Source: CAYOUV01 sp963790075
Lineage (GTDB): Bacteria > Chloroflexota > Anaerolineae > Anaerolineales > Villigracilaceae
Direction: 5' to 3'
Assembly: GCA_963790075.1 (NCBI GenBank)
Contig: CAWBNG010000003.1
Location: forward strand, 62,001 to 126,000
DNA length: 64,000 nucleotides
The notes under the pieces are model-generated. The model made no database searches and was not told where the DNA came from. It worked only from the letters and a program-made list of their open reading frames with translations. Position numbers and translations under genes: made by a program. Positions 43,176 through 54,115 of the stretch are shown in pieces (positions within the stretch are counted from its first letter, which is position 1; each line of letters opens with the position of its first letter).

Positions 43176-44387
43176 ATGGACGTGACAACCATCCAAAACT
43201 GGATCGCCCAAAACCCCTACCCCGCCCTGGGCGGGGCCATACTGCTAATCGTGATGGTCTACCTGCTGGCGCGCTTGATCTTTGGGCGGGGTCTGACCTC
43301 GCTGGCCCGGCACACCAAGAACAAATCCGATGACATCATCACCGCCGGCATTCGCCCTTATCGGGCTGCCTGGCTGGCACCCTTCATCGTCCTTTACTCC
43401 TTTGCTTACCTGGCTCCCGCTTACCAGGATGTGGTCCAGCAAATTGCACTATTCTTCATCTTGTGGATCTCAGCGCTGACACTCAATGGTTTGCTCGACG
43501 CGCTCAACCAAATTTACGAGAGCAGCACCAGCTTTCGGGGCGTCAGCATTCAGGGCTACCTGGACATCGTCAAGATCCTGGTCCTGATGGTTGGCGTGAT
43601 CCTGAGCGTATCGCTGATCACCGGAGAATCCCCGCTGCTGCTGCTGGGCAGCCTGGGGGCGCTGACCGCGGTGCTGCTGTTCGTCTTCCATGATACGATC
43701 CTGTCAGTCATTGCCAGCGTCCAGATCACGACCAACGACCTGATCAAGGAAGGCGACTGGGTAGAAGTGCCGGAATACGACGCTGACGGCGACGTGCTCA
43801 ACATCAGCCTGTACAACGTCAAAATCCAGAATTGGGACAAGACGATCTCTGTCATTCCCACCTACAAGATGGTCGACGTGGCTTACAAGAACTGGCGCGG
43901 CATGCAGGAAAGCGGCGGTCGGCGCATCAAGCGCGCCATCCATATCGACCAGACCAGCATCAAATTCTGCGATTCTAAAATGCTATCCCGCTACCAAAAA
44001 ATCGACTTGACGACAGATTACATTACCGAGCGCCGCAAAAGTATTGAGCACTATCAGCACGGGAGCGACAGCCGGATGGATTCGCCCCTGGATGGCCCAC
44101 AGGTCACCAATGTCGAAGTCTTTCGCGCCTACCTGGAAGCCTATCTGAGAAACCACCCCGGAATCCACACCGATGGCCTGGACTTCCTGGTACGCGAGTT
44201 GGATCCCAGCCCGACCGGATTGCCGATCGAAATCTACGTCTTCACCAAGACCACAGCCTGGCTCGAATACGAGCGCATCCAGGCCGAGATCTTCGATCAC
44301 TTACTGGCAACGGCAAGGTTTTTCGACCTGCGCGTCTTCCAGGAACCGAGCGGCTCCGATTTTGCGCGCGCGCTGCATGGTAGCTAA
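43176..44387 (+). CDS. MscS-family mechanosensitive channel, YbdG-like
   Basis: 403 aa. About five N-terminal membrane helices, then a pore helix (LLLLGSLGALTAVLLFVFHDTILSV near 150-175) and the cytosolic beta domain. The long conserved stretches EGDWVEVPEYDADGDV, VKIQNWDKTISVIPTY and NWRGMQESGGRRIKRAIHID are those of YbdG-type (miniconductance) channels rather than plain MscS. It releases solutes during osmotic downshock. Monocistronic, between the glmS terminator and its own hairpin. Confidence 0.92.
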   Translation: MDVTTIQNWIAQNPYPALGGAILLIVMVYLLARLIFGRGLTSLARHTKNKSDDIITAGIRPYRAAWLAPFIVLYSFAYLAPAYQDVVQQIALFFILWISALTLNGLLDALNQIYESSTSFRGVSIQGYLDIVKILVLMVGVILSVSLITGESPLLLLGSLGALTAVLLFVFHDTILSVIASVQITTNDLIKEGDWVEVPEYDADGDVLNISLYNVKIQNWDKTISVIPTYKMVDVAYKNWRGMQESGGRRIKRAIHIDQTSIKFCDSKMLSRYQKIDLTTDYITERRKSIEHYQHGSDSRMDSPLDGPQVTNVEVFRAYLEAYLRNHPGIHTDGLDFLVRELDPSPTGLPIEIYVFTKTTAWLEYERIQAEIFDHLLATARFFDLRVFQEPSGSDFARALHGS

Positions 44388-44405
44388 GATCGAAACTATA
44401 AACAA

Positions 44406-44438
44406 AAAGTCCCTCGACCCAAATGGTCGAGGGACTTT
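44406..44438. terminator. bidirectional terminator after the MscS-like gene
   Basis: 14-bp perfect stem (44406-44419 with 44425-44438), 5-nt loop. The minus-strand side has the better U tract (GACTTTTTG). Confidence 0.82.
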
Positions 44439-44502
44439 CATTCCTTCCTCATTAAATTTACCAGCCCGGATTTCGTTATCGCACGGGGTCCTCGATTTTA
44501 GT

Positions 44503-44534
44503 GAAGGACGGCAGCCGGCCGGCTGCCGTCCTTC
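44503..44534. repeat. 32-nt perfect palindrome, GC-rich
   Basis: 44503-44518 is the exact reverse complement of 44519-44534. There is no T run on either side, so it is not a standard terminator. It lies between a terminator and a small minus-strand gene. Confidence 0.8.
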
Positions 44535-44657
44535 CTGTTCACGACTCCAGATTAAGCACAAGTAGAAGAATCAAGATATTCTAATGTGCCCTGATGCAGT
44601 TCTCCCCTACTCAAACCCGTGGATTATTCTCAAAATTTGAACGTTTTGAAAACGGGC

Positions 44658-44885
44658 CTAGTTCCAGCCGCCGGTGCGCTCGCGGTTCCTGATCGCATCC
44701 TGCAGGGCGGCCAGCATCTCCATGAAGGATTCACGGTTGGCTGTGCTGGAATTAGTAGACTGCTCTTCCAGTTGCCCCAGCAGGTAGACCAGCCACGAAA
44801 GCCAGGTGCGCGGATTGCTCTGCGCCTCCGAAATTTCCTTGGCAGTCTGGTCGAGCATTTCGCGCAGATCGTCGTCTTTACTCAT
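44658..44885 (-). CDS. small hypothetical acidic helical protein
   Basis: 75 aa. GGAGA lies 9 nt upstream of the ATG at 44885, supporting a real gene. The sequence is helical throughout (LREMLDQTAKEISEAQ, then WLSWLVYLLGQLEEQ, then SFMEMLAALQDAIRNRERTG). The central helix is hydrophobic but too short and polar-flanked for a membrane span. No family recognised. It follows the large membrane-protein gene by 72 bp on the same strand and may share its transcript. Confidence 0.65.
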   Translation of the reverse strand: MSKDDDLREMLDQTAKEISEAQSNPRTWLSWLVYLLGQLEEQSTNSSTANRESFMEMLAALQDAIRNRERTGGWN

Positions 44886-44957
44886 TTGGTATTCTCCTAA
44901 GCCGGGTGGATAACTGCGCTTGTATTGTAGCAGATTGTCGTGATTATCGTTCCTGAA

Positions 44958-47900
44958 TCAAGGATTCCAGTTGCCGAGTCGTTGTAAGGCCGCTACCAGA
45001 CGTTCGCGCAGGATCAAGGCCAGAACACCCAATACAAGCAGGGTGATCCCGGTACAGCCGGTCAACAGAACGATGGGCAGTCCCGACAAGACCGAAAAGG
45101 CTGCGCTGATCACGCCCAACACAACAAAAATGATTGGACCGATCACAAAACTGCGCGAGCGGATGACCAACCCGTAAACCAAGATCACCAGCGACTGGAA
45201 GAACAGCACAAAGAAAAACACCAACCGGTCGGTAGCGATCATTTGGGCCAGGGTAGTGCTGAGCAGGATCAACTGCACCAGGATCCCGGTGATCAGGGCG
45301 GCAGTGTTGTGCTCACGGCGTAACAGCAGGTAGTGCATGATAATGCCCAACAGTGCGGCGAAAATCGTGAAGAACTGCGGCTCGCTCACATCGAGTTTAT
45401 ACAGCGCCAGGGCGTAAGCCAGGAAGTACAGCAGATTGGCCGGAAAACCCAGCCAAACGTTTTTGCGCCGGAAGGCTTCAAAGGTGAACAGGAAGGCAGC
45501 AATGGCGATCCCAATCACTGAAATAATCTTGCCCTCGAAGGGGACGGTCAGCGAGACCGCCAAAGCCAGCACCAGTCCGCTTTGATTGAGCATGCCGCCC
45601 CATGGCGTGTCGCGTTTAGATAAGACCAACAGCAGGCCGGGCAGGTAATAGGCCAGCGCCAGTCCGATGTAGGGCAGCACCCAGAAATCGAGCTCGAAGT
45701 AATAGAGGGCCAACCCGAGCGAGACCGGCAACGCGATCAAAGCGCCGTAACCAAAAGCGGGGCGATGGCGCAAGACCGAGTAAACCCAGGCGAAGAAGGC
45801 GTAAGCCAGGAAGGCCAGGCTGCCGTCCCCGGCGGTCCAACCGGTCAGCAGGGTCAAATGCTGCAGGATCACAGCGCTCCACAGCAGCGGCGCAGCCCAG
45901 GCCTGGGTACGCTCGGAGCGGCGCAGCAAAATGTTCAGGGCGTAGTAAATGCCGGTCAAACCGACGAAATACAGGACCCAATGGCTCCAGTCCAGGTGCA
46001 GCAGGCCAAAGCCCAAGGCCGCCGGCAAGCCTACCAGGGTCGCCAGATAGATCATAACCGGCCGATCCACCAGCAGGGCAAATACCAGCGCGAAAAAGGC
46101 GTAAGCCCCAAAGGCCAGGCTGCCGTCGCCTGAGGAACTGATCCAGATCAGGGCGACGTGCTGCAGCACCAGGCCACCCAGTCCGAGAATCCGCGACCAG
46201 CTCCTGGGACGATCGCGATCCCGGAAAGTGAGGCCGGCGACCAGGTACCATAGGCCAGTCAGGACCAGGAAAGCTGGCAGTTTTTCGCTGATCCCCAGCG
46301 CCTCCAAACCAAAATTCAGACTGACCCCCGAGAGGGCCAGCGTACCGAACAGCAGGAGGGGAAGGCGCTCAAGCAGGGCGTACAGGACGAAGACAGCGGC
46401 AAATGCGGCGTAGATCACCGCTGTCTGGGCTGGCGCATCGAACCCCACTGCCTGGGCTTGCAACAGAGTCCCCAGACCGATCATAATCCCAGCAACCAGC
46501 GCCGGCAACCACCACCGCTGGCGGGCTTTGAATACGTAACGAGACACCAAAGAAACAGCCAAATAGATCAGCGACAGGGCCAGCGGAACCCAGATTTCCA
46601 GGGGGTCTAGGTCGGCCAAGGAAGTCAAAGAAAAGCTTGCATTCCAGGCCAGCCCGAGAGCAGCCAGAGCGCCACTCCAGACGGGCCAGCGCGCTCGGCG
46701 GATATTCATCAGCGTGTAGAGTATCCAGGTCCCGGCCAGCAGACCGATCGTGAGCGGACGACCGTCAGCCCACAAGCCGAATGTGGAAATGATGAAAAGC
46801 GCCCCTCCCGCTCCGATCAGCAAATAGCTGTAACGTTTGGCCCGTCCAGTAACAATCCAGGCCAGGCCTTCCCCGCTCAAGGTCAGGACCAAGGCCCAAC
46901 CCCAAGCGACGGTCATCACCTGCCAGAAGACCGGCACGAAAACACCCGAGAAATACAACGGAATTGGGATCAAGGCCAGCACGGCCAGAAGTGGAAAGAG
47001 CGGAAATTTTAGTTTTTCGTCGAGCGGATCGGCAGTAATCCAGTCGCTGAGCACCTGGCAGATGACAGCCACCAGCCACAGCCCGGCGATGACCAGCCAG
47101 GTAATCGGCTCAATAGACTGATCCGCTAATTGGGCTATTGCGACCAACAATGAAGCTCCCAAAAGCCCGTTGATTTGGATCTGGCTCAAGACGAACAGGG
47201 GCGTGAAAAGCCTGTTTCCCTGCCAACGGCGCAGCAACCAGGAAGCCAGGATAGCCAGTAAAGCCAGCAAACCACTTAACAAGCTGAAAACATGGAAATC
47301 CGAATGCATCCAGGCAGTTAGAAAACCCAGCGAGACGTCGAAGGAAAGCAAGGCCAGAATGCTGAAAAAGCGGGATTTATATATAAAAGTACCGCTGGCT
47401 GCAACCAGACCGATGAACAGTAAAGTCAGGCACCACAACAAATGGGACAACGGGAGCTCCACCTGCAGCGTAGAGAAGAGCACCCCCGAAAAGATGGGCA
47501 GCATGAACGTGGCCACCAGGAACAATACAAAACTGGCCAGCGGCAGGCGGCGGACGAGCCCCAGCGCGCTGCCGAAGAACAGCAAAATGGTCAGGATCAG
47601 GATCGGCAGGCGGGTGACTTCGACCAGACTGCCCAGCACGAATGCCGCAGCCACGACCAGGAAGGCACCCAGGTACAGAGCGATTTTGATGGTCGTCTCG
47701 TTGAGCAGGATATTCGAGAGCGAAACCGGCGCGGAAGTTTTGGTTGTGGTCGGGACCTTTCCCGATGGAACAGGCTTTTCTGGCGTGGGAACCGGGGCCG
47801 GCTCTGCTTTGGGTCTTTCGGCTGGAGCGACCGCGTAGCGTTTATTCAGGATTTCAACCTGGGATGGAGACAATAAACCATCGGCTGCCCAGTGGGAAAT

Positions 47901-48164
47901 TTCCTTTAAGAAGATTTTCCGGGCCTGCTCCGCAAAAGGCGCCATGCCCTGATAAGCCTGGAATCCTGCCGGAGAACCGATTACCCGCAGCGCTGCCTGG
48001 CGGACTGCCTGGCTGCGATCGTGCAGAATCAATTGCTCGAGGGTCCTGAGCAGCGCCGGCGCCAGGTCGGGTTGGTCTTCCAACGCACGCACGGCAGCCA
48101 GCCTTTTGCTGGCTTGTGGGTCCTGCAGGTCAGCGATCACTTGCGACAGGTCCGGACCGGTCAT
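44958..48164 (-). CDS. giant polytopic membrane protein with N-terminal HEAT-like repeats
   Basis: 1068 aa. AGGAGGG lies 5 nt upstream of the ATG. Residues 1-65 look like two HEAT repeats (LQDPQASKRLAAVRALE, HDRSQAVRQAALRVIG), then an amphipathic segment near 80-110, a Pro-rich linker (115-145), then roughly 30 hydrophobic helices to the end. Two blocks about 100 residues apart (near 679 and 779) repeat GDGSLAFxAYAFFA, matched by nearly identical DNA 300 bp apart. No transporter or enzyme motif is recognised; the plan recalls DUF2157/DUF2339-type membrane proteins of unknown role. Confidence 0.8.
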   Translation of the reverse strand: MTGPDLSQVIADLQDPQASKRLAAVRALEDQPDLAPALLRTLEQLILHDRSQAVRQAALRVIGSPAGFQAYQGMAPFAEQARKIFLKEISHWAADGLLSPSQVEILNKRYAVAPAERPKAEPAPVPTPEKPVPSGKVPTTTKTSAPVSLSNILLNETTIKIALYLGAFLVVAAAFVLGSLVEVTRLPILILTILLFFGSALGLVRRLPLASFVLFLVATFMLPIFSGVLFSTLQVELPLSHLLWCLTLLFIGLVAASGTFIYKSRFFSILALLSFDVSLGFLTAWMHSDFHVFSLLSGLLALLAILASWLLRRWQGNRLFTPLFVLSQIQINGLLGASLLVAIAQLADQSIEPITWLVIAGLWLVAVICQVLSDWITADPLDEKLKFPLFPLLAVLALIPIPLYFSGVFVPVFWQVMTVAWGWALVLTLSGEGLAWIVTGRAKRYSYLLIGAGGALFIISTFGLWADGRPLTIGLLAGTWILYTLMNIRRARWPVWSGALAALGLAWNASFSLTSLADLDPLEIWVPLALSLIYLAVSLVSRYVFKARQRWWLPALVAGIMIGLGTLLQAQAVGFDAPAQTAVIYAAFAAVFVLYALLERLPLLLFGTLALSGVSLNFGLEALGISEKLPAFLVLTGLWYLVAGLTFRDRDRPRSWSRILGLGGLVLQHVALIWISSSGDGSLAFGAYAFFALVFALLVDRPVMIYLATLVGLPAALGFGLLHLDWSHWVLYFVGLTGIYYALNILLRRSERTQAWAAPLLWSAVILQHLTLLTGWTAGDGSLAFLAYAFFAWVYSVLRHRPAFGYGALIALPVSLGLALYYFELDFWVLPYIGLALAYYLPGLLLVLSKRDTPWGGMLNQSGLVLALAVSLTVPFEGKIISVIGIAIAAFLFTFEAFRRKNVWLGFPANLLYFLAYALALYKLDVSEPQFFTIFAALLGIIMHYLLLRREHNTAALITGILVQLILLSTTLAQMIATDRLVFFFVLFFQSLVILVYGLVIRSRSFVIGPIIFVVLGVISAAFSVLSGLPIVLLTGCTGITLLVLGVLALILRERLVAALQRLGNWNP

Positions 48165-48178
48165 GTTACCCTCCTGGA

Positions 48179-48220
48179 TTAGAAACGAGTGTTATTTTCC
48201 AAAATAACACTCGTTTCTAA
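48179..48220. repeat. 42-nt near-perfect palindrome (20-bp arms, 2-nt centre)
   Basis: 48179-48198 pairs with 48201-48220 around CC. It sits between the MFS gene and the ribosome site of the giant membrane protein. No U tract follows on the minus strand, so an mRNA stabiliser, processing site or protein-binding site is as likely as a terminator. Confidence 0.8.
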
Positions 48221-48258
48221 AAAAGGTTTCCTGTTGCATTGCTCCAGCCAGGCTTCGG

Positions 48259-49578
48259 TCAGCCGCTGGGCGACAAATTTTCGTCGCCCAACCCGCCGGG
48301 ACCGGCTTTTCCAAACTGGGTCCAGGCGAACCATAGCAGTCCCGGAACCACCATCAGAGCCGCCATCCACCAGACGATGCCGCTGATGCCCAGGTTAGTG
48401 GAATCCAGCAGCCAGCCGCCAACCGCCGAACTGACGGCATTGGACAAAGTGAACATGGCAAACTCGCTCGAAAAGACCCGGCCGCGCACCTTGTCCGGGA
48501 CCCACTCCAGCAGCAGCTGAGTCGAAAAGGTCCAGTTGATCCCGCCGCCCAGCGAACGGACGAAGGTACCCAGCAGCACCAGAGCGAAACTGGCCAGCGG
48601 CGCGGTCATGGCCAGACCGAGCACTCCGATCGCGTACGAGATGGTCAGGGCATGCCGCAAAGGCCGGTCGCGATCACCAGTAAAGACGCGCGCCAGGATC
48701 GGCCCAACGCCGGTCCCGATGCCGGCAGCAGCGTACAGCAGGCCCAGGCTGGTGCCGCCGCTCTTACCGATTACGAAGACCCGTTCGGCCAGCGCGACCT
48801 GGATCACCTGGAAGGCACCGCTGGCCAGCAGGGAAACCGCCGACTTATGCAGGGTGATGGCAAAGATATCCCGGTGGTCCCGCAGGTATTTCAGCCCATC
48901 CACGTACTGGCGGAAGGCTGCCGCGACCTGGCGTTCAGCCCCCGCCATCCCGGCCAGCCGGTCCCACGCACGAGGGTATTGCACGTGAGAGATAAAGTAG
49001 GCCGAACAGAAAAAGGAAATCGAGTCGACGATGAAAGCCGGGTAGACGCCCCACTGACCCGCCACCAGTCCACCGACTGCTGCGCCTAAAGAAAGCATCA
49101 CTGACCAGGTGGTTGTGCTGATGGCATTGGCTGCACCCAGCTCAGCACGAGAGACGATGTCTGGAATGATGGCGTTGCGGGCCGGGAAGAAAAACCCGCT
49201 GATCCCCATTTGGAAGGCGGTGATGACATACAGCAGCCAGGCCTGCCCCGGGGTGCGCACCAGCAGGAAGCCCAGCACGATGACTCCGCGCAGGATGTCA
49301 GCAATGACCAGCAGCCGCTTGCGGTTGTAGCGGTCCGCCAGCACACCAGCCAGAGGGCTGACCAGGAAGGGCGCCAGCATGCGGATCACGAACAGGCCCC
49401 CAACTGCTACGCCGGAACGTGTCAACTGCGAAATCAGCGCCGCTGAGGCGATCAGGTCGAACCAATCCCCCAGCAGGCTGATGACCTGACCGGTCCACAG
49501 GAAACGGAAATTGCGGTTCTTGCGCACCAGGTCCAGGTACCCGACCGGTTTGCGGGCTTCGTCGTGAGCGTGTTGCAT
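48259..49578 (-). CDS. major facilitator superfamily transporter (MFS_3/EntS-like)
   Basis: 439 aa with about 12 membrane helices. The N-terminus NFRFLWTGQVISLLGDWF is typical of the MFS_3 group that includes enterobactin exporter EntS and macrolide exporters. The loop 2-3 motif reads GVLADRYNRKRLL near 77-90. The second half begins after a cytosolic loop near residue 200 (RQYVDGLKYLRDHRD). Substrate unknown. The reading frame ends just before the 42-nt palindrome, and the MBL-fold gene lies upstream on the same strand. Confidence 0.88.
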   Translation of the reverse strand: MQHAHDEARKPVGYLDLVRKNRNFRFLWTGQVISLLGDWFDLIASAALISQLTRSGVAVGGLFVIRMLAPFLVSPLAGVLADRYNRKRLLVIADILRGVIVLGFLLVRTPGQAWLLYVITAFQMGISGFFFPARNAIIPDIVSRAELGAANAISTTTWSVMLSLGAAVGGLVAGQWGVYPAFIVDSISFFCSAYFISHVQYPRAWDRLAGMAGAERQVAAAFRQYVDGLKYLRDHRDIFAITLHKSAVSLLASGAFQVIQVALAERVFVIGKSGGTSLGLLYAAAGIGTGVGPILARVFTGDRDRPLRHALTISYAIGVLGLAMTAPLASFALVLLGTFVRSLGGGINWTFSTQLLLEWVPDKVRGRVFSSEFAMFTLSNAVSSAVGGWLLDSTNLGISGIVWWMAALMVVPGLLWFAWTQFGKAGPGGLGDENLSPSG

Positions 49579-49623
49579 GGATATTCCCGTTTTAGGTATT
49601 GGTTTGGATGAATTCCGTTGGGA

Positions 49624-50301
49624 TTATTCTGCCGGGAATTTGCCGGCTGCGTCCTTCACGGCCGGCCCGTGACCGGAGCAGACGATGCGCGCGCCAAGTC
49701 CGGCTTGCGCCCGGACCGAATCCCTGGCCTGGGCGGCGTCCCAGGTCACAGTGGGACGCGAACCCTGGATGCCGCTGGCGTCGGTCACCATTGAGTCGCC
49801 GCAAAACAGTACCCGCTCAGCGGGGGCATACAGGGAAATGTGACCGGGCGTGTGCCCGGGAGTAGCCACCACGCGCAATCCGCCCAGGATGGGCAAGACC
49901 TGGCCGTCCGCCAGGACTTCATCCACCTGGAAAGGCGTGGTTTTGAAAAAGGGACGCAACAATCCCATCAGCAGCCGCCGAATTGAAAATCCGGACCGAT
50001 CGATCTTCCGCGAGGGCTTCCCGGCCGCGATGGCTTGGGCCTCGATCTGGCTGGCGTAGGTGCGCGCACCCGTCGCCTTGACCAGTGCGGCCAGCCCGCC
50101 GACGTGGTCCAGATCGGAATGGGTCAGGATGATGCGCTTGAGGTCGCTTGGGGATTTGCCCAGACTGGCAACGTAAGCCAGGATCTTCTTCTCGCTGCCC
50201 GGCAGGCCGGCGTCGATCAGGGTCAACCCGTCATCGTTAACCAGCAGGTAGGGATTGGCGACCACCTGCGGGACGAGGTAGACATTTTCGATGATTTTCA
50301 T
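49624..50301 (-). CDS. MBL-fold metallo-hydrolase
   Basis: 225 aa. The metal-binding motif reads THSDLDHVGG (residues 60-69), the HxDxDH variant of HxHxDH. Further ligands appear in TPGHTPGHISLY near 145-156, CGDSMV near 167 and SGHGP near 209. No signal peptide. Close relatives hydrolyse thioesters, lactones or phosphodiesters; the substrate is not visible here. GGAG lies before the ATG. A decayed copy of the start of a similar gene occurs at 53.9-54.1 kb. Confidence 0.9.
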   Translation of the reverse strand: MKIIENVYLVPQVVANPYLLVNDDGLTLIDAGLPGSEKKILAYVASLGKSPSDLKRIILTHSDLDHVGGLAALVKATGARTYASQIEAQAIAAGKPSRKIDRSGFSIRRLLMGLLRPFFKTTPFQVDEVLADGQVLPILGGLRVVATPGHTPGHISLYAPAERVLFCGDSMVTDASGIQGSRPTVTWDAAQARDSVRAQAGLGARIVCSGHGPAVKDAAGKFPAE

Positions 50302-50325
50302 ACCACCAAACTCCTCAGAAATAAT

Positions 50326-52080
<1,755 letters not shown>

Positions 52081-52194
52081 GGAATTCTCCTCGTAAAGGT
52101 GTATGCAATGATCTAATTATACAGCCTGCGCCAACAGGCTTTCCCAACCAACCTCCCGGTCCCGCGAGGATGGCGCGGATTACCGGTTAGTTTT

Positions 52195-53052
52195 TTAGAC
52201 GAAGAGCGGCTCCATTTTAAGGCGCTGCGTTAGTGCATTCATTTGCGCATCCGTGGGGCGGGCTTCAAAGCGCTGGGCAGCATCCAGGACGCGCGGCAGG
52301 AGGTGGATATCCCCGGCAGTATTGATAAATACCTGCGGGTTTCCCATAATCCAATGGATGGCCAGATCGATATCGGCCTGATCTTCCAGCGGACGATACC
52401 AGGTGGTCCGGTCCTGCCGGACGTCATTCCAGGGGGAACGGGTGATGCCTTTGATGGTCTGCACCGCGATCTCCCGCTGCTGGCAGACGGCCAGGAGTTT
52501 GTTGAAATTTTCCGCATAGCGCGGATTATCCATCATGACGTGGTTATAGGGCAAAAGCACGGCGTCAAAATCGAATTGTTCGAGCGAGCGCAAATGGAAT
52601 TCGGGCACGGGCACGCCATGACCGGTGACGCCGATGAAGCGCGCCAAACCTGCCTCACGGGCCTGGACGACCGCCTCGAGGACGCCATCCGGGCCAAAGG
52701 CCGTCGACCAGTCGGGTTCCTCGTGCAGGGCATGCAGTTGGATCATGTCCACCTGGTCGACATGCAGCAGGTCCAGCGAGCGGCGGATCTGCTCGTAGGC
52801 GGCTTGTTTGGTGCGCTGGTCGGTTTTCGTCGCCAGGAAGAAGGGCTTGCCGTGCCGCCGAATCCAATCGCCCAGGAGCTTTTCGGCCTGACCGTAGCTG
52901 GCGGCGACGTCGACATGATTGACACCGTTCTGCAAGAGCAGTTCCAAAGTGGTGTCGACTTCCTTTTGCGGGGTATCCGAAAATGCGGCTGCGCCAAAGA
53001 TCGTGCGGGTGCTGAGGTGACCGGTTCGTCCAAAAGGCAGGCTGGGAATCAT
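52195..53052 (-). CDS. aldo/keto reductase
   Basis: 285 aa. The catalytic tetrad is visible: Asp and Tyr in DVAASYGQAE (about 48-57), Lys in LATKTD (about 80), and His in QLHAL (about 108). The NADPH-binding C-terminal region is shortened compared with 320-aa members, and the final segments (GNPQVFINTAGDIHLL) follow the usual pattern. Cytosolic; reduces aldehydes or ketones with NAD(P)H. GGAG precedes the ATG. It precedes the dynamin-like gene by 114 bp on the same strand; substrate unknown. Confidence 0.92.
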   Translation of the reverse strand: MIPSLPFGRTGHLSTRTIFGAAAFSDTPQKEVDTTLELLLQNGVNHVDVAASYGQAEKLLGDWIRRHGKPFFLATKTDQRTKQAAYEQIRRSLDLLHVDQVDMIQLHALHEEPDWSTAFGPDGVLEAVVQAREAGLARFIGVTGHGVPVPEFHLRSLEQFDFDAVLLPYNHVMMDNPRYAENFNKLLAVCQQREIAVQTIKGITRSPWNDVRQDRTTWYRPLEDQADIDLAIHWIMGNPQVFINTAGDIHLLPRVLDAAQRFEARPTDAQMNALTQRLKMEPLFV

Positions 53053-53250
53053 GGGCTCCTCCAGGATAAGGTAGGGGATGGGTGGCTTAGGACAGAGAAT
53101 GGATATTCGAGAATAGTTTACTTTCCATTAGTTGTCATCAAAAGACTTTGCAGAAGATGAACGTAGCGCGCCATGATAGCGACGAAAATGTACCCAAATG
53201 TTAAGCGTTATCGCTCCGCCAAAGACGTAAAAAGAGAATAATCCTTCCTA

Positions 53251-53802
53251 TTACCTACGAATTCGGGAAAATAACTTTGCAACCTGAATGGCAACATCGT
53301 TTTCATAACCTTTTTTCGCCATCGCTTCAAGTCCTTTTTTTACCCAATGCTCGTCATACAGTATCCACCCATTCTTCTGGAAATGTGCATGAAGTTTCTT
53401 CCTATCAGGACCAGTTGCTATCTTTCCAGTTACCAGACAATAGTTCACAGAAGGTTGTGGCTGGACGCGTCCGCTTGCGACTAGTTCGTCAATCAATTCT
53501 TTTGTTATGGCTTTTCTGTATTCCGACCAGGTGAATACGTTGTATCGTTTTTTGCCTATTTCATCTTCCCCGGTAAGGGCTTCGATTTTTACGCCTCTTG
53601 AATCTAAATAGGATTTGCACTCCACCCATAAAACGCTATTATCTTTTGCCCTATAAGCCAGAATGTCTATCTCGGGGCGCGGAAGAGAAGGTTTTCCCAG
53701 CCCGACTTTTGCCGCTTTGGACAGATTTACTTTATACCCTACTGAAGTCCAGTAACCATCTTCCCATAGCAAGCCAGCAACAATACTTTCAAAAGCATCC
53801 AT
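53251..53802 (-). CDS. PD-(D/E)XK nuclease-like protein of unknown function
   Basis: 183 aa. GGAG lies before the ATG. The N-terminal half has the nuclease-fold pattern: an early Glu (MDAFESIVAGLLWEDGYW), then PEIDILAY (E44, D46) and, after a beta turn, VLWVECKSY (E61, K63). This is the D-x(n)-ExK arrangement of restriction-endonuclease-like folds. The second half (about 95-183) is helical and basic. It lies in an AT-richer island with a NERD-domain gene, so a role in DNA defence or DNA processing is plausible but unproven. Confidence 0.7.
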   Translation of the reverse strand: MDAFESIVAGLLWEDGYWTSVGYKVNLSKAAKVGLGKPSLPRPEIDILAYRAKDNSVLWVECKSYLDSRGVKIEALTGEDEIGKKRYNVFTWSEYRKAITKELIDELVASGRVQPQPSVNYCLVTGKIATGPDRKKLHAHFQKNGWILYDEHWVKKGLEAMAKKGYENDVAIQVAKLFSRIRR

Positions 53803-53934
53803 TATGGTTCTCCAAACGCGTCACTCAACCCTTCGACATCGCTCACCTGTGCCTCCCGGGGACATCTCACCTCGGCCCGAACGGGGACATCGGGACGATG
53901 CACCACAGCGCCCGCGCCACCTCGCCTGCTCCCA

Positions 53935-54102
53935 TTATTTTTGCGCCTTATAAGCTTCGATTTGCTCCTCCGCCCAGCCGACGATATATTTCGCGGCTTC
54001 GCGCTAGGCCGGCGTCGATCAGGCTCAGCCCGTCGCGTATACCAGCAGATAAGGATCGGCAGCCACACTCGGGACGCGATAGTCATTTTCGATGACCTTC
54101 AT
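53935..54102 (-). pseudogene. decayed fragment resembling the start of the neighbouring MBL-fold gene
   Basis: From 54102 the minus strand reads MKVIENDYRVPSVAADPYLLV, closely parallel to the intact MBL protein (MKIIENVYLVPQVVANPYLLV). It then stops; DGLSLIDAGL continues in another frame. The end at 53937-53935 closes a different frame reading EAAKYIVGWAEEQIEAYKAQK. It is a relic of a second MBL gene with a large internal deletion, perhaps fused to another gene's tail. Confidence 0.75.
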
Positions 54103-54115
54103 GATGGCGAAATCT

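Noticed and set aside
53802..54086. 94-codon Arg-rich frame on the minus strand
   Set aside because: Out of frame with the recognisable MBL relic that occupies the same DNA, and no conserved features.
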